NCBI RefSeq assembly: GCF_004795255.1
Contig: NZ_SSBQ01000002.1
Span: forward strand, 353,001-417,000
Source: Streptomyces sp. RKND-216
GTDB taxonomy: Bacteria; Actinomycetota; Actinomycetes; Streptomycetales; Streptomycetaceae
Direction of reading: 5' to 3'
DNA: 64,000 nucleotides
Under the pieces are notes generated by a model. The model was not told the origin of the DNA. It saw only the letters and a list, made by a program, of their open reading frames with translations, and searched no databases. A program made the translations under genes and the position numbers. Shown here one piece after another: positions 1-8,641 of the stretch. The first letter of the stretch is position 1, and each line of letters begins with the position of its first letter.

Positions 1-264
1 GAGGCGATAGAGGCGGACTACCTCACGTCGAACTCCCCGCACCGCCGCTACAAGGTGCACCGCTCCGAAGGCGCGGAGGGCGGGCTGTCGCCCGAGGTGA
101 TGGAGCTGCTGGCGCCGCTCTTCGACGCCCGCCCCGCCTACCTCGCGGCGGCGTACGACGCCATCGAGGAGACGTGGGGCGGGGTCGAGAGCTACCTCGG
201 GCAGGGTCTGAAGCTGTCGGACGGGACGCGCGAACGGCTCCGGGCCCGCCTGCTCGAGGACTGA
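1..264 (+). CDS. Tyrosine-protein phosphatase family, C-terminal fragment
   Basis: The window opens inside this gene, in frame from base 1, and it ends at a TGA at 262-264. The visible 87 residues are the C-terminal part of the Y_phosphatase3-type (atypical dual-specificity) phosphatases common in Streptomyces: a stretch with LSPEVMELL, AAYDAIEETWGG and a closing SDGTRERLRARLLED helix. The catalytic HCxxGxxR loop would lie upstream and is not in view, so activity cannot be judged. It converges on hpnH with only about 20 bp between the stop codons. The family call is from recalled C-terminal similarity and is moderate. Confidence 0.55.
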   Translation, partial: EAIEADYLTSNSPHRRYKVHRSEGAEGGLSPEVMELLAPLFDARPAYLAAAYDAIEETWGGVESYLGQGLKLSDGTRERLRARLLED

Positions 265-285
265 GCGCGACGGGCGGCGAGCCTC

Positions 286-1308
286 TCACGCCTTCGAGCC
301 GCCCACGGTCTCGCGCACGGCCCGCAGCGACTCCCTGAGCGAGCCCATCGTCGCCAGCACGGCTGTGGGCTCGTACCCGCAGTGCGCCATGCAGTTGGCG
401 CACCGCGCGTCGCGGCCGCGGCCGTACGCCTCCCAGTCGGTCTCCTCCACCAGCTCGCGGTAGGTGGCCACATAGCCGTCGCTCATCAGGTAGCAGGGGC
501 GCTGCCAGCCGAAGAGGGAGTAGTTGGGGATCGCCCACGCGGTGCAGGGGAAGTCGGCCCGGCCTTCCAGGAAGTCGAGGAAGAGCGGGCTGTGGTTGAG
601 CCGCCAGCGGCGGCGGTTGCCGCCCGCGAAGGCCTTCCGGAAGAGCGCGCGGGTCTGCTCAACGCCCAGGAAGTGGTCCTGATCGGGTGCCTTCTCGTAG
701 GCATAGGCGGGCGAGATCATCATCTCGTCGACCCGCAGCTCGTCGTTGAGGTAGTCGAGCACGTCCACGACGGTCTGCGGGGTGTCGGTGTTGAAGAACG
801 TCGAGTTGGTGGTGACTCGGAAGCCGCGCCGCTGGGCCTCCCTGATCGCGGCCACCGCCTCGTCGAAGACGCCCTCCTTGGCCACCGAGGCGTCGTGGCG
901 CTCACGGAGCCCGTCGATGTGCACCGCGAACGCGAAGTACGGCGACGGCGTGAAGAGGTCCATCTTCTTGCGCAGCAGCATCGCGTTGGTGCACAGGAAG
1001 ACGTACTTGCGGCGGGCGACGAGCTGCCGCACGATCTCGCCGATCTGCGGGTGCATCAGCGGCTCGCCGCCCGCGATCGACACCATCGGCGCGCCCGACT
1101 CCAGGACCGCACCGACCGCCTGCGCGACCGGCATGCGCTGCTTGAGCACGCCCGCCGGATGCTGGATCTTGCCGCAGCCCTCGCAGGCCAGGTTGCAGGC
1201 GTAGAGCGGCTCCAGTTCGACGATCAGCGGGAACTTGTCCCGCCTGCGGAGCTTCTGTTGGGCCAGGTAGGTGCCGATGCGGACGGTCTGACGGAGCGGC
1301 ATGGCCAT
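286..1308 (-). CDS. hpnH: Adenosyl-hopene transferase HpnH (radical SAM)
   Basis: 340 aa, the usual HpnH length. The radical-SAM cluster motif CxxxCxxC is visible as C38-NLA-C42-EG-C45, followed by a glycine-rich SAM-binding segment (SIAGGEP) and a Cys-containing C-terminal region (CANCMAHC) typical of the family. HpnH joins the 5'-deoxyadenosyl group to diploptene to give adenosylhopane, the first committed step to extended C35 hopanoids. The ATG at 1308 has a GGAGGTG ribosome site lying over the end of the upstream gene, 6 bp away, so translation is likely coupled. It is the last gene of the operon here. In hopanoid clusters that I recall from other Streptomyces, ispG, dxs and an aminotransferase follow; here a convergent phosphatase gene follows instead. 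Confidence 0.93.
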   Translation of the reverse strand: MAMPLRQTVRIGTYLAQQKLRRRDKFPLIVELEPLYACNLACEGCGKIQHPAGVLKQRMPVAQAVGAVLESGAPMVSIAGGEPLMHPQIGEIVRQLVARRKYVFLCTNAMLLRKKMDLFTPSPYFAFAVHIDGLRERHDASVAKEGVFDEAVAAIREAQRRGFRVTTNSTFFNTDTPQTVVDVLDYLNDELRVDEMMISPAYAYEKAPDQDHFLGVEQTRALFRKAFAGGNRRRWRLNHSPLFLDFLEGRADFPCTAWAIPNYSLFGWQRPCYLMSDGYVATYRELVEETDWEAYGRGRDARCANCMAHCGYEPTAVLATMGSLRESLRAVRETVGGSKA

Positions 1309-1314
1309 GGCGGC

Positions 1315-2001
1315 TCACCTCCGGGAGAGCGGCAGGGATCGGTGCCAGGCGAGGAGCGCCGGCAGCAGGGTGCACAGGACACGGAATGCCGATATTCCTC
1401 CCCGCAGCGTCCCGATCCGCAGCAGCTCGTGCCCGGGAGCGTCCACCACCACCCGTACGGCGGTCACCGGGCGGTCCCGGGCGCCACGGACGGCGGCGCC
1501 CAGGGACGCGGCGGACTCCATGTCCACGGCGACCGCTCCGGTACGGCGCAGCGCGGCGCGCCGCCCCCCGCGCACGACGTGGTCGGATCCGGCGATCGGG
1601 CCGGTGTGGACGGTGCCGAGCTCCGCCAGGGCCCGGGCGAGCGGCGTGTTTCCGGTGCACGGGGTGCGGCCGGCGGCGTCGCGGGTCTCGTCGGCGAGGA
1701 CCAGGTCGCCGGGGCGCATCCCGGGCAGCAGCCCGGCGCAGAACCCCGCGGCGACCACGGCGGTGCCGCCCGGTACCGGCTCGTCCCGCAGGGCCCGCGC
1801 CAGGGCACCGCGGGCGGCCGCGGGGCCCATGCCGGTGCGGAGCACCGTCACGGGACCCGGGCCGACAGCGGTGCCGGTGCGGCGGGTCAGCGCGAACCGT
1901 TCGACGCCGAGCGCGCAGGCGACCAGCAGGGGCGCGGCGGCAGGCAGCCGGGTGCCCGCCCCGGGCGGCGGGGCGGGCACGGGACCGGGCCGCCCGTTCA
2001 C
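1315..2001 (-). CDS. hpnG: HpnG-like phosphorylase (adenosylhopane nucleosidase step)
   Basis: 228 aa, with a GTG start at 2001 that overlaps the shc stop codon as GTGA (1998-2001). Features of the PNP/UDP phosphorylase fold are visible: an N-terminal ALGVERFAL strand, a TGMGP turn, an AGFCAGL segment, and the conserved VDMESAA motif that binds the ribose hydroxyls in nucleoside phosphorylases. HpnG removes adenine from adenosylhopane to give (phospho)ribosylhopane, which fits its place between shc and hpnH. The protein is shorter and more Arg/Pro-rich at the N-terminus than enteric phosphorylases. Such genes are sometimes mislabelled as lipoproteins or reductases in actinobacteria. Substrate is inferred from operon context and the family. 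Confidence 0.75.
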   Translation of the reverse strand: MNGRPGPVPAPPPGAGTRLPAAAPLLVACALGVERFALTRRTGTAVGPGPVTVLRTGMGPAAARGALARALRDEPVPGGTAVVAAGFCAGLLPGMRPGDLVLADETRDAAGRTPCTGNTPLARALAELGTVHTGPIAGSDHVVRGGRRAALRRTGAVAVDMESAASLGAAVRGARDRPVTAVRVVVDAPGHELLRIGTLRGGISAFRVLCTLLPALLAWHRSLPLSRR

Positions 2002-3974
2002 GCCGCGGCCCGGGGCTCCGGATTGCCGTGCAGGTAGCGGCCGAGAGCCATCAGCGGGAACACCTGCCGGTAGAGGTGGTAGTTGATGGAGAAGTCCCAG
2101 GGGAAGCCGGTGCCGGTGAACCACGGCTCCTCCCAGGAGCCGTCCTCCCGCTGCGTTCGGGCCAGCCACTCCACGCCCCGGCGGGCGGCCTGGCCGTCCC
2201 GTTCGCCGGCGGCGAGCAGGGCCAGCAGCGCCCAGCCGGTCTGGGAGGCTGTGGAGGCGCCGCGGCCGACCCAGTCGGGCTCGGGGTAGGAGCGCAGGTC
2301 CTCGCCCCAGCCGCCGTCGTCGTTCTGGACCTTCTCCAGCCAGGCGACGGAGCGTCGGATCGCCGGGTGGCCGTCGGGGACGCCGGCCGCGACGAGTGCG
2401 GGCACGACGGCGCCGGTGCCGTAGATGTGGTTGACGCCCCAGCGGCCGAACCAGGCTCCGCTCGCCTCCTGTTCGGCGAGCAGCCAGCGCACGGCGCGCC
2501 GGGTGGCGGGCTCGTCGGCACGGCCCTCGTGGGCCAGCATCTCCACCACGTGCGCGGTGACGTCGGCCGACGGCGGGTCGATGACCTCGCCGAAGTCGCA
2601 GAACGGCAGCCGGTTGGGGAGGCTGCTGGTGTTGTCGGCGTCGAACGCACCCCAGGCCCCGTTCCGGGACTGCATGCCCAGCGACCAGCGCACGGCACGG
2701 GCGACGGCGGCGTCGATCCGTGACGGGTCGGGGTGCCGCAGGCGCCGGAGCGCGAGCGCCACCTCGGCGGTGTCGTCCAGGTCGGGGTAGGTGACGTTGT
2801 GGAACTCGAACGCCCAGCCCCCGGGCGGCAGTCCGGGTCTGCGCACGGACCAGTCGCCGGGCCGGGTGATCTCCTCGCCCAGCATCCAGTCGCCGGCCTT
2901 CAGCAGCGCGGGATGGTCGGCGGGGAGGCCGGCGTCGGAGAGGGCGAGCGTGGCCAGGCAGGTGTCCCACACCGGTGACTGGCAGGCCTCGACCATGCGG
3001 ACCGGCCCGTCGGGGGTCTCCCGCCACACAGCGAAGCGGTCCAGGGACTCCAGCCCGGCGCGCAGCACCGGGTGGTCCAGGTCGTAGCCGAGCAGCCGCA
3101 GCGCGATGACGGAGTACACCGCCGGAGGCTGGATGCCGCCCCAGCAGCCGTCGTTCTCCTGGCGCTCGACGATCCACCGGCCGGCGTCCCGCAGTGCGGA
3201 GCGTCGCAGCGGCCGCAGGGCGACGCCCCGGTAGGCGTGCAGCGCGCGGTCGAGGCGCTGGAAGACGCCGTCCCAGGTGAACGCGGAGGCCGTGCGACCG
3301 CGAGGCGGGCAGGGCCGGGCGGGGTCGCGGTGCAGTTCGTCCAGTGCGAACGGGGCCGGCCGCACCGGGCGGTGCGCCGAGACCACGGTGAGCGGCACGA
3401 TGGTCTGCCGCGCCCAGCAGCCGAAGTCGTAGATGTTGAGCGGGAACCAGCGGGGCAGGTAGACCAGCTCCGGCGGCAGCTCCGGCAGGTCCTCCCAGCG
3501 CCACCAGCCGAACAGGGCCAGCCAGATGCGGGTGAAGACGCGGGCGGTGGCGACTCCGCCGCGCCCGCGCACCCAGGCGGAGGCCCGCGCCATGTGCGCG
3601 TCCGCCGGGTCGTCGCCGGCCAGACGCAGCGCGACGTAGGCCTCGACCGTGGTGGAGACGTCGCCGGGCCCACCGTGGAAGGTGGACCAGGCACCGTCCT
3701 CACGCTGCCGGGAACGGATCCAGCGGGCACTCGCCTCCGTGAGCTTGGCGTCCTGCACGCCGAGGAACTCGCGCAGCAGCAGGTCCTCGGCGTCCATGGT
3801 GACGTTCGTCTCCAGGTCGCCCTTCCACCAGCCCGCCGTGTCCTGACGGGCCAGCAGGTGCTCGACGGCGCGGGCGGCGGCGTCCTCGGCGGTTCTCCGC
3901 AGCGGGGTGCCGTGCACCTGCCCGAGCGTGGCGGCGGGGACGGCGGCGCTGCCGCTCCCGGCTGTGGTGGTCAT
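1998..3974 (-). CDS. shc: Squalene-hopene cyclase
   Basis: 658 aa, close to the usual 630-680. The catalytic acid motif DLDDTA lies at residues 398-403 (DxDD; the middle Asp protonates squalene). Several QW-type repeats (QxxxGxW, e.g. RQREDGAW, RQENDGCW, QNDDGGW, QREDGSW) run through the protein, as expected for the two alpha/alpha barrel domains of a class II terpene cyclase. It is a monotopic membrane enzyme that converts squalene to hopene and hopanol. ATG at 3974 with a GGAGCAGGT site. It is 13 bp downstream of the prenyl synthase and overlaps the HpnG-like gene by 4 bp, so it is firmly inside the operon. Confidence 0.97.
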   Translation of the reverse strand: MTTTAGSGSAAVPAATLGQVHGTPLRRTAEDAAARAVEHLLARQDTAGWWKGDLETNVTMDAEDLLLREFLGVQDAKLTEASARWIRSRQREDGAWSTFHGGPGDVSTTVEAYVALRLAGDDPADAHMARASAWVRGRGGVATARVFTRIWLALFGWWRWEDLPELPPELVYLPRWFPLNIYDFGCWARQTIVPLTVVSAHRPVRPAPFALDELHRDPARPCPPRGRTASAFTWDGVFQRLDRALHAYRGVALRPLRRSALRDAGRWIVERQENDGCWGGIQPPAVYSVIALRLLGYDLDHPVLRAGLESLDRFAVWRETPDGPVRMVEACQSPVWDTCLATLALSDAGLPADHPALLKAGDWMLGEEITRPGDWSVRRPGLPPGGWAFEFHNVTYPDLDDTAEVALALRRLRHPDPSRIDAAVARAVRWSLGMQSRNGAWGAFDADNTSSLPNRLPFCDFGEVIDPPSADVTAHVVEMLAHEGRADEPATRRAVRWLLAEQEASGAWFGRWGVNHIYGTGAVVPALVAAGVPDGHPAIRRSVAWLEKVQNDDGGWGEDLRSYPEPDWVGRGASTASQTGWALLALLAAGERDGQAARRGVEWLARTQREDGSWEEPWFTGTGFPWDFSINYHLYRQVFPLMALGRYLHGNPEPRAAA

Positions 3975-3987
3975 ACCTGCTCCTTCC

Positions 3988-5127
3988 TCACCGTTGTCTC
4001 ACGACCACGAAGTCGGCGAGCGCCGTGAACTGCTCTCGCACGTGGCCGGGCATGGCGACGCGATCCAGGGCCCGCAGCGCCCCGGCGTGCTGGCGGCGAG
4101 CCTCCTGCTCCGTCCAGGCGCGCCCGCCGGCCTCCTCGATGAGGGCGGCGCGGGCGGCGAACTCGGCCTCGTCGAAGTCCTCGAACTCGGCCTGGCTCTT
4201 CTTGGCGTCGGCCGTCATCAGCTCGGCGAGGCGGCAGGCGGCGTCGCCGGGCGCGGCGAGGGCGGCGGAGACCGGCAGCGACTTCTTGCGCTGCCGCAGG
4301 TCGCTCCATGCCTTCTTGCCCGTGGTGGCCGTGTCGCCCCAGATGCCGAGCAGGTCGTCGACGGCCTGGAAGGCCAGACCGAGGTGGAAGCCGTAGTCCT
4401 CCAGGGCGTCGGCGGTGCCCTCGTCGGCGCCGCCGAGCACGGCCCCGATGGAGGTGGCGCACGCCAGGAGGGCGGCGGTCTTGTTGCCCTCCATCTCCAG
4501 GCACTCCTCGACGGTGACCCGTTCGCGGTGCTCGTAGGAGATGTCCTGGGCCTGCCCGTCGATCAGCTTGCGGGAGGCCTCGGTGAGCCGCCGGGTGGCG
4601 CGGCCCGCCTCGGGGGTGCCCAGCTCCAGCAGTATTTCGCCGGCCAGGGCGAACAGAGCATCGCCGACGAGGATCGCCTGGGCGGGGCCGTGCACCTTCC
4701 ACACGGTGTCGCGGTGGCGGCGCTGCTCGTCGCCGTCCATCAGGTCGTCGTGCAGCAGCGAGAAGTTGTGCACCAGCTCGACCGCGGCTGCTCCAGGGAG
4801 GGCCGTCTCGGCGGCGGCGCCGGCGGCCTCGGCGGAGAGCAGCGCCAGGGCGGGACGTACGGCCTTGCCGCCGTCGCCGTCGGCGGGGTCGCCGTGGGCG
4901 TCGATCCAGCCGAAGTGGTAGGCGGCGACGGTGTCCATCGGGGAGGCGAGCCGGCCGACGGCGGCGCGCAGCACGGGCGTGGACAGGGCGCGGCCACGGT
5001 CCAGCAGGGCGGTGACCTTGGCGGTGTCGGCCGCGCTGGGGCCCTCGGGCAGGCCCGCTCCGGCCGTGCCGCTCCCCCGGTCTGCCGGCGCGGCGGCCTC
5101 TTCTGCGCGTTCGGTGGTGGCGCTCAT
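3988..5127 (-). CDS. Polyprenyl (farnesyl-type) diphosphate synthase
   Basis: 379 aa trans-isoprenyl diphosphate synthase. The first aspartate-rich motif is in LLHDDLMDGDEQRR and the second in AVDDLLGIWGD, with the GNKTAA segment between them. These bind Mg-diphosphate and catalyse head-to-tail condensation of IPP with an allylic diphosphate. In a hopanoid operon the expected product is C15 farnesyl diphosphate, the substrate of HpnCD. The ATG at 5127 overlaps the hpnE stop as ATGA (5124-5127), which decides this start over the much longer open frame upstream. The N-terminal 35 residues are Ala/Gly/Glu-rich and look disordered. Chain length is inferred from context. Confidence 0.92.
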   Translation of the reverse strand: MSATTERAEEAAAPADRGSGTAGAGLPEGPSAADTAKVTALLDRGRALSTPVLRAAVGRLASPMDTVAAYHFGWIDAHGDPADGDGGKAVRPALALLSAEAAGAAAETALPGAAAVELVHNFSLLHDDLMDGDEQRRHRDTVWKVHGPAQAILVGDALFALAGEILLELGTPEAGRATRRLTEASRKLIDGQAQDISYEHRERVTVEECLEMEGNKTAALLACATSIGAVLGGADEGTADALEDYGFHLGLAFQAVDDLLGIWGDTATTGKKAWSDLRQRKKSLPVSAALAAPGDAACRLAELMTADAKKSQAEFEDFDEAEFAARAALIEEAGGRAWTEQEARRQHAGALRALDRVAMPGHVREQFTALADFVVVRQR

Positions 5128-6593
5128 GCCACGGCCCTTCTCTCGATGCGGTGCGATGGATCTGCGTCGTGCGGGCGGCCTGCTGCGTCGAGGGCCGCCC
5201 GCGCGGCGGCGAGGCCGCTCCGTACGGCGCTCTCCATGGTTGCTGGCCAGCCAGTATCGGTCCAAGCTCCGGCGAGCTGGACACCGGGCAGCCGGGTACG
5301 GCTCCCGGGGCGCAGCCGGGCGGTGCCGGGAGCGGGCGCGAAGGTGGCGGTGCGCTCCCGGGTGACGAAGAAGTCGCGCACCCGCGCGCCGTGTGCGGCG
5401 GGCAGCAGGCGTTCCAGCGCGGGCAGGTAGCGGGCGCGGAGGTCCTTCAGGGGTCGGTCGATGTCGTCGTGTGCGGCGGACTGGGAGAGGGCGAGGTACT
5501 GGCCGGGGCCGGTGAGGCCGGAGGGCTCGGTGCGGTCGAAGACCCATTGGACGTCGCTGCCGAGTGCGGCGAAGAAGGGACGGCGCAGCACCGGCCGGTC
5601 GTAGACGACGTGGACGTTGAGGATGGGCGCGTCGCCGAGCGAGAGCAGCCGGCGTGCTTCGGGCAGGGCACCGTCGGGCAGCAGCCGGTACGCCTCGCGG
5701 TGCGGCACGGCGAGGACGACGGTGCCTGCGGTGAACTCCTCGGACGGGCCGGGGCCGCTGTCGGCGGTCACCCACCAGGGTGCGGGGCGGCCCGGCGGGG
5801 GCCCGGCGGGGGTGAGGTCGCGGACGCGGGCGCGCAGCCGGACGTCCACGCCTGCGCGGTCCAGGGCGGTGCGGGCGAGCGTGTCGTGGAGGTCGCCGAG
5901 CGGGACGCGGGCGGCTCCGATGTCGGCGGCGCCGGGCGCGGACAGCAGTCCGGTGCGGAAGACCTTCGCGGCGAGCGCGAGGGAGGCGTGCGGGGCGCGT
6001 GCGTTGAGGGTGGCCACGCCCACCAGGTCCCAGAGGGCCTCGACGGCCCGGGGTGTCTGGCCCCTGCGGTGCAGCCAGGAGGCGAAGTCGGTGCGGTCCA
6101 GGTCGGGGTCGGCGGGGTCGAGGCTGCGCAGAGCGAGTGCCGCGCGTGCGGCGCTCACCCGTTCGGCGGGCGAGAGGTGCGGGTAGCCGGCGAGGCTCGC
6201 CGCCAGGTGCAGCGGGACGGGCAGGGCCGTGCGGTGCAGCCGTCCCAGTCGGCCGGTCGCCGCGTCCAGGACGGGGACGTCCAGCCGCCGCTGGACGGGA
6301 GCGAGGCGCGTGCCGCCGATGCGGCCGAGGAACCACTGGTAGGCGGTGCAGCAGCGCAGGTGCACGTGCTGGCCGTTGTCGACCGTGAGCGGGCCGGCCG
6401 GCGAGTCGCGGCGGAAGGAGAAGGCCAGTCCGCCGAGGCGCGGTCGGGACTCCAGCAGCGTGACGTGCAGTCCGGCGTCGGCGAGGCTCAGCGCGGCCGT
6501 GGTGCCGGCGATTCCCCCGCCGACGACGACGGCGCGCCGTTCCGGCGGGGGCTCGGGCTCCGCCGCGGGGTGCGCGTGCGGGCTGCGGCTCAT
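5124..6593 (-). CDS. hpnE: Hydroxysqualene dehydroxylase HpnE
   Basis: 489 aa FAD-dependent amine-oxidase/phytoene-desaturase-fold protein. The N-terminal dinucleotide motif VVGGGIAGTTAALSLADAG is followed by the second FAD segment ending LESRPRLGG. The C-terminal FAD-binding segment LAGAWTDTGWPATMESA is clear. HpnE reductively removes the hydroxyl of hydroxysqualene to give squalene, completing the HpnCDE route. The start ATG at 6593 overlaps the hpnD stop (ATGA, 6590-6593), and its own stop overlaps the prenyl synthase start, so the three genes are translationally chained. Carotenoid-type desaturases share the fold, but the neighbours make HpnE the better call. Confidence 0.92.
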   Translation of the reverse strand: MSRSPHAHPAAEPEPPPERRAVVVGGGIAGTTAALSLADAGLHVTLLESRPRLGGLAFSFRRDSPAGPLTVDNGQHVHLRCCTAYQWFLGRIGGTRLAPVQRRLDVPVLDAATGRLGRLHRTALPVPLHLAASLAGYPHLSPAERVSAARAALALRSLDPADPDLDRTDFASWLHRRGQTPRAVEALWDLVGVATLNARAPHASLALAAKVFRTGLLSAPGAADIGAARVPLGDLHDTLARTALDRAGVDVRLRARVRDLTPAGPPPGRPAPWWVTADSGPGPSEEFTAGTVVLAVPHREAYRLLPDGALPEARRLLSLGDAPILNVHVVYDRPVLRRPFFAALGSDVQWVFDRTEPSGLTGPGQYLALSQSAAHDDIDRPLKDLRARYLPALERLLPAAHGARVRDFFVTRERTATFAPAPGTARLRPGSRTRLPGVQLAGAWTDTGWPATMESAVRSGLAAARAALDAAGRPHDADPSHRIERRAVA

Positions 6594-7576
6594 GCACCGC
6601 TCCGCAGGGTGAGGGCGCGGCGGGCGTTGCGGGCGGCCTGTCTGCTGTCGCTGCCGACGAGCCCGCGCAGTGCGACGTAGGCCTTCTCGCGGGAGGGCAG
6701 GGAGACGCGGCCGCGGAGCACAGCGAGCGGGTCGTGGGCGATGCGGTCCAGGAGACGGTGGTAGATGCCGGCCATGGCGGCGACACAGGCGCCGGACCGG
6801 CGGTCGAGCATGGGGAGCAGGGTGTACCCCTCGTCGAAGAGGGTGCGGGCGCGTCGCACCTCGAAATGGATCAGCCCGGCGAAGTCGGCGCCGGGGGGTG
6901 GCGAGTCGGTTGAGAAGCCGCCGGAGCAGCCGAAGGTGTCGAGGTCCTCGGTGGGCAGATAGGTGCGTCCGCGCCCTGCGTCTTCCCGGACGTCGCGGAG
7001 GATATTGGTGAGCTGGAGGGCGAGGCCGAGCGTATCGGCGTACTGTGCGGCGCGAGCCGACTCGCGCGCACCGCCGCGTGCTCCGGCGCCCAGGCCGGCA
7101 GCCGTGCCGAAGACCCCGAGCGAGAGCCGCCCCACGGTGCCCGCCACGCAGCGGCAGTACTCGCGCAGTTCCTCCCAGGTCTCGTAACGGCGGCCGTGCA
7201 CGTCCATGAGGACGCCGTCGATCAGCTCGTCCAGCGCCTCCAGGGGGATGGGGTAGCTGCGCGCGGCGTGTCCGAGGGCGACGGCGACCGGGTCGGTGTC
7301 GTCCTCGGACACGCCGCCGCCGCGGACCCGGGTGAGGACGGCGCGCGCCTCGGCGAGCCGCGCCTCCTTGGCGGCGACGCCGAGCGGGCCGTCGCCGATG
7401 TCGTCGATCCGTCGGGAGAAGGCGTAGAGGGCTGACATGGCGCGCCGCTTGCCCGGCGGCAGCAGGCGGATGCCGTAGGAGAAGTTCCGGGCCTGGCTGC
7501 CGGTGACGGCCTCGCAGTACGTGTAGGCGGCGAGGACGGGCGGGGACAGCCGGAGTTCGCACTGGGCTGTGACCAC
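6590..7576 (-). CDS. hpnD: Presqualene diphosphate synthase HpnD
   Basis: 328 aa squalene/phytoene synthase family protein. Both Asp-rich motifs are present: RRIDDIGDG near the N-terminus and NILRDVREDAGRGRTYLP in the second half. HpnD condenses two farnesyl diphosphates to presqualene diphosphate, which HpnC then rearranges and hydrates. I chose the GTG at 7576, which gives an N-terminus of VVTAQCEL, because it follows the hpnC stop by 10 bp and has an AGAGAGGGG ribosome site. The open frame runs further upstream inside hpnC, but that part is a shadow. The HpnD/HpnC assignment follows the usual gene order. Confidence 0.92.
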   Translation of the reverse strand: MVTAQCELRLSPPVLAAYTYCEAVTGSQARNFSYGIRLLPPGKRRAMSALYAFSRRIDDIGDGPLGVAAKEARLAEARAVLTRVRGGGVSEDDTDPVAVALGHAARSYPIPLEALDELIDGVLMDVHGRRYETWEELREYCRCVAGTVGRLSLGVFGTAAGLGAGARGGARESARAAQYADTLGLALQLTNILRDVREDAGRGRTYLPTEDLDTFGCSGGFSTDSPPPGADFAGLIHFEVRRARTLFDEGYTLLPMLDRRSGACVAAMAGIYHRLLDRIAHDPLAVLRGRVSLPSREKAYVALRGLVGSDSRQAARNARRALTLRSGA

Positions 7577-7586
7577 GGTGGTTCGG

Positions 7587-8510
7587 TCACCCCTCTCTTC
7601 GCAGGGCCGCACCCGCGCCGCGCAGCAGGCCGGCCTTGGTGGGTGCGGGGGGTCCGGGCAGTACGTCGTGGCCGGCGCGCCGGATCGCGGCGAGCGCCGC
7701 ACGTCCCCCGCCGACGTAGCCGGCGAGCAGCAGGCGGAGCCTGCCGCGGACGCTGCGGACCAGCGGGGTGCCCTGGTCGAGCAGCCGGTGTCCGCGCTCG
7801 CACTCGAAGGCGATGAGGGCCCGCAAGGGGGCGCCGGCCGTGGGAGCGGCCAAGTCCGTCTCAGTGACCCCGAAGCGCCGCATGTCCCGGGCGGGGAGGT
7901 AGACACGGTCGCGGCGCAGGTCCTCTGCGACGTCCTGGAGGTGTTCGACGATCTGCAGGCCGGTGCACACCGCGTCGGAGTGGCGGAGGCGTTCGGGGGT
8001 GGCGGTGCCGGTGACGGCGAGCACCAGCCGGCCGACGGGGTTGGCGGACCGTTCGCAGTAGCGTTCGAGGTCCGCGAAGGTCTCGTAGCGGCGGACCTTC
8101 TGGTCCTGCCGGTTGGCCTCGATCAGGTCGAGGAAGGGCTCGGGACCGAGTGCGTGGGCCCGTACGGTCGGGACGAGCGCGGCGAGCAGCGGGTGGCGGG
8201 GCGGTCCCGCGCCCGTGGTGTCCGGGCGGCCCGTCGCGGCGTGGAGGGCGCGGTACAGGTCCGCCTCGAAGGCGTCGAGCAGGGCCAGCCGGTCGTGGGC
8301 CCTCTCCGGCCCGACGCCGAGCAGTGCGGCGTCGTGGCCGCCGGGGGCGAGGTCGCCGTCGCCGATGTCGTCCACCAGCCGGGCGTAGCCGTAGACGGCC
8401 ATCAGGTCGCGGCGCCAGGCCTTGGGCAGCATCCGGGGCGCGACCGGGAAGTTCTCGTGCGCGGCCTTGTCGAGCACGGCGCGCGTCCGTGCGTCCGCTT
8501 GCGCGGTCAC
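7587..8510 (-). CDS. hpnC: Hydroxysqualene synthase HpnC
   Basis: 307 aa, second squalene/phytoene-synthase paralogue and first gene of the hopanoid operon. Motifs RLVDDIGDGD and HLQDVAEDLRRDRVYLP correspond to the two Mg-diphosphate-binding Asp clusters. HpnC converts presqualene diphosphate to hydroxysqualene. The start is GTG at 8510 with only a weak ribosome site; no ATG is available in frame. The 131-bp space upstream (8511-8641) must hold the operon promoter. I could not pick a convincing -35/-10 pair in it. Confidence 0.92.
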   Translation of the reverse strand: MTAQADARTRAVLDKAAHENFPVAPRMLPKAWRRDLMAVYGYARLVDDIGDGDLAPGGHDAALLGVGPERAHDRLALLDAFEADLYRALHAATGRPDTTGAGPPRHPLLAALVPTVRAHALGPEPFLDLIEANRQDQKVRRYETFADLERYCERSANPVGRLVLAVTGTATPERLRHSDAVCTGLQIVEHLQDVAEDLRRDRVYLPARDMRRFGVTETDLAAPTAGAPLRALIAFECERGHRLLDQGTPLVRSVRGRLRLLLAGYVGGGRAALAAIRRAGHDVLPGPPAPTKAGLLRGAGAALRREG

Positions 8511-8641
8511 CGCGGGCTGCCATGATCCGGAACCGTCACATGTCCGTTTCTACACCCTCACTACGGTATGCCCCATTTCGGACACGCCCATCGGAGGTGC
8601 CCGCCCGCGAACCCGGCTCCCACCCGCTCACACGGCAACAC

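Noticed and set aside
3988..6786. 932-codon frame as a giant fusion protein of prenyl synthase
   Set aside because: The first 550 codons are the shadow of hpnE in another frame; the true gene begins at the ATG overlapping the hpnE stop.
8511..8641. Promoter for the hopanoid operon
   Set aside because: No -35/-10 pair with acceptable spacing could be chosen, so none is listed although one must exist.
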